From Chloroflexota bacterium (GTDB lineage Bacteria > Chloroflexota > Dehalococcoidia > SZUA-161 > SpSt-899): a stretch of 5,827 nucleotides of DNA. This document shows, piece after piece, positions 5,458 through 5,827 of the stretch; the stretch's first letter is position 1; every line of letters starts with the position of its first letter. The stretch lies in NCBI GenBank assembly GCA_018657655.1, contig JABHWQ010000379.1:1-5827 (forward strand). The letters are read 5' to 3'. The translations under genes and the position numbers were made by a program. The notes under the pieces were generated by a model, which was given only the letters and a program-made list of their open reading frames with translations, was not told the DNA's origin and ran no database searches.

Positions 5458-5827
5458 ATGCAAGAAACGATTGGCGTATCGGATATGGAAGGTCTCGCAG
5501 AGAATATAGTTTGCGATCGCTTTTCGGACGAGAGATGGGTGAACACCTCGACTCATGTGCCTGTCGAGAAAGCAATCTCAATTTTCGTGAATCGCCAGGC
5601 GCTGGTCACCATCCTGTGTACCCCAAACAAGCTGAACTTCCTTGTCATTGGCTATCTTTATGCTGAGGGAATCATCTCGGGGATCAGCGATGTGGCCAGT
5701 ATGCGGGTATGTGACGAAGAATCGGAGGTAGATGTAAGGCTGAACAATGCCGAATTTGAATTGCCTCAAGTTCGCACCATCACCTCCGGCTGTACTGGTG
5801 GTGTAGCTTTTATAACTGAGGGAGAAA
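5458..5827 (+). CDS. fdhD: FdhD, formate dehydrogenase accessory sulfurtransferase, 3'-truncated
   Basis: The first 123 codons of a gene run off the window end; the full family length is about 260-280 residues. FdhD landmarks are 'VEKAISIFVNRQALVTILCTPNKLNFLVIGYLYAEGIISGISDVASM' (T55-P56, then the G...EGII signature), followed by 'RTITSGCTGG' around C112. FdhD takes sulfur from the desulfurase IscS and passes it to the Mo/W-bis-MGD cofactor, which formate dehydrogenases need for activity. C112 occupies the position of the first Cys of the CXXC loop of the E. coli protein; the second is Gly here. The gene begins 18 bases after the BamD-like stop, in the same frame, and is clearly part of the operon. 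The ATG has a weak or distant ribosome site: AGGGA at 5438-5442 overlaps the previous stop and lies 15 bases away, so translational coupling is likely. The client could be the upstream molybdopterin enzyme or an unseen formate dehydrogenase. Confidence 0.85.
   Translation, partial: MQETIGVSDMEGLAENIVCDRFSDERWVNTSTHVPVEKAISIFVNRQALVTILCTPNKLNFLVIGYLYAEGIISGISDVASMRVCDEESEVDVRLNNAEFELPQVRTITSGCTGGVAFITEGE

Overview
This window carries the core of an anaerobic, tungsten- or molybdenum-dependent redox locus. The proteins are rich in iron-sulfur ligands, with at least 12 cluster cysteines in one and two ferredoxin motifs plus two CCG domains in another. Together with an aldehyde:ferredoxin oxidoreductase (AOR) family enzyme, this points to a strict anaerobe. 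The sequence does not fix the taxon. Desulfobacterota, other aromatic-degrading anaerobes or Chloroflexota (Dehalococcoidia) would all fit, and this is inference only.

Layout. Bases 1-457 (+) hold the C-terminal end of a DMSO-reductase-family molybdopterin oxidoreductase. It overlaps tail to tail by 14 bases with a SorC-family regulator on the minus strand (444-1463). A 263-base divergent intergenic region follows. It contains a back-to-back promoter pair, a 30-bp dyad centred between the two -35 boxes, a second forward promoter candidate, and a leader with a strong 8+8 palindrome. A tight four-gene forward run then begins: a BamB-like AOR-family enzyme (1727-3703, TTG start), a BamC-like three-cluster ferredoxin (3724-4266), a BamD/HdrD-like CCG-domain protein (4288-5439), and the first 123 codons of FdhD (from 5458, running off the end). 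Gaps between these genes are only 18-21 bases.

How it may work together. BamB-BamC-BamD is the opening order of the class II (ATP-independent) benzoyl-CoA reductase cluster of strict anaerobes. There BamB carries the W-bis-pterin site, BamC relays electrons, and BamD is thought to connect to an electron-bifurcating Hdr-like machinery. Here the fourth gene is fdhD, the sulfurtransferase that activates bis-MGD Mo/W enzymes, and not bamE. As best I can align it from memory, the AOR-family protein keeps the tungsten-ligand cysteine and a catalytic His but differs at other active-site positions. I read the module as a Bam-type reductase or oxidoreductase whose substrate and electron partner may differ from canonical benzoyl-CoA reductase. 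It is probably controlled by the divergent SorC-type regulator. The upstream molybdopterin enzyme could be a second client of FdhD.
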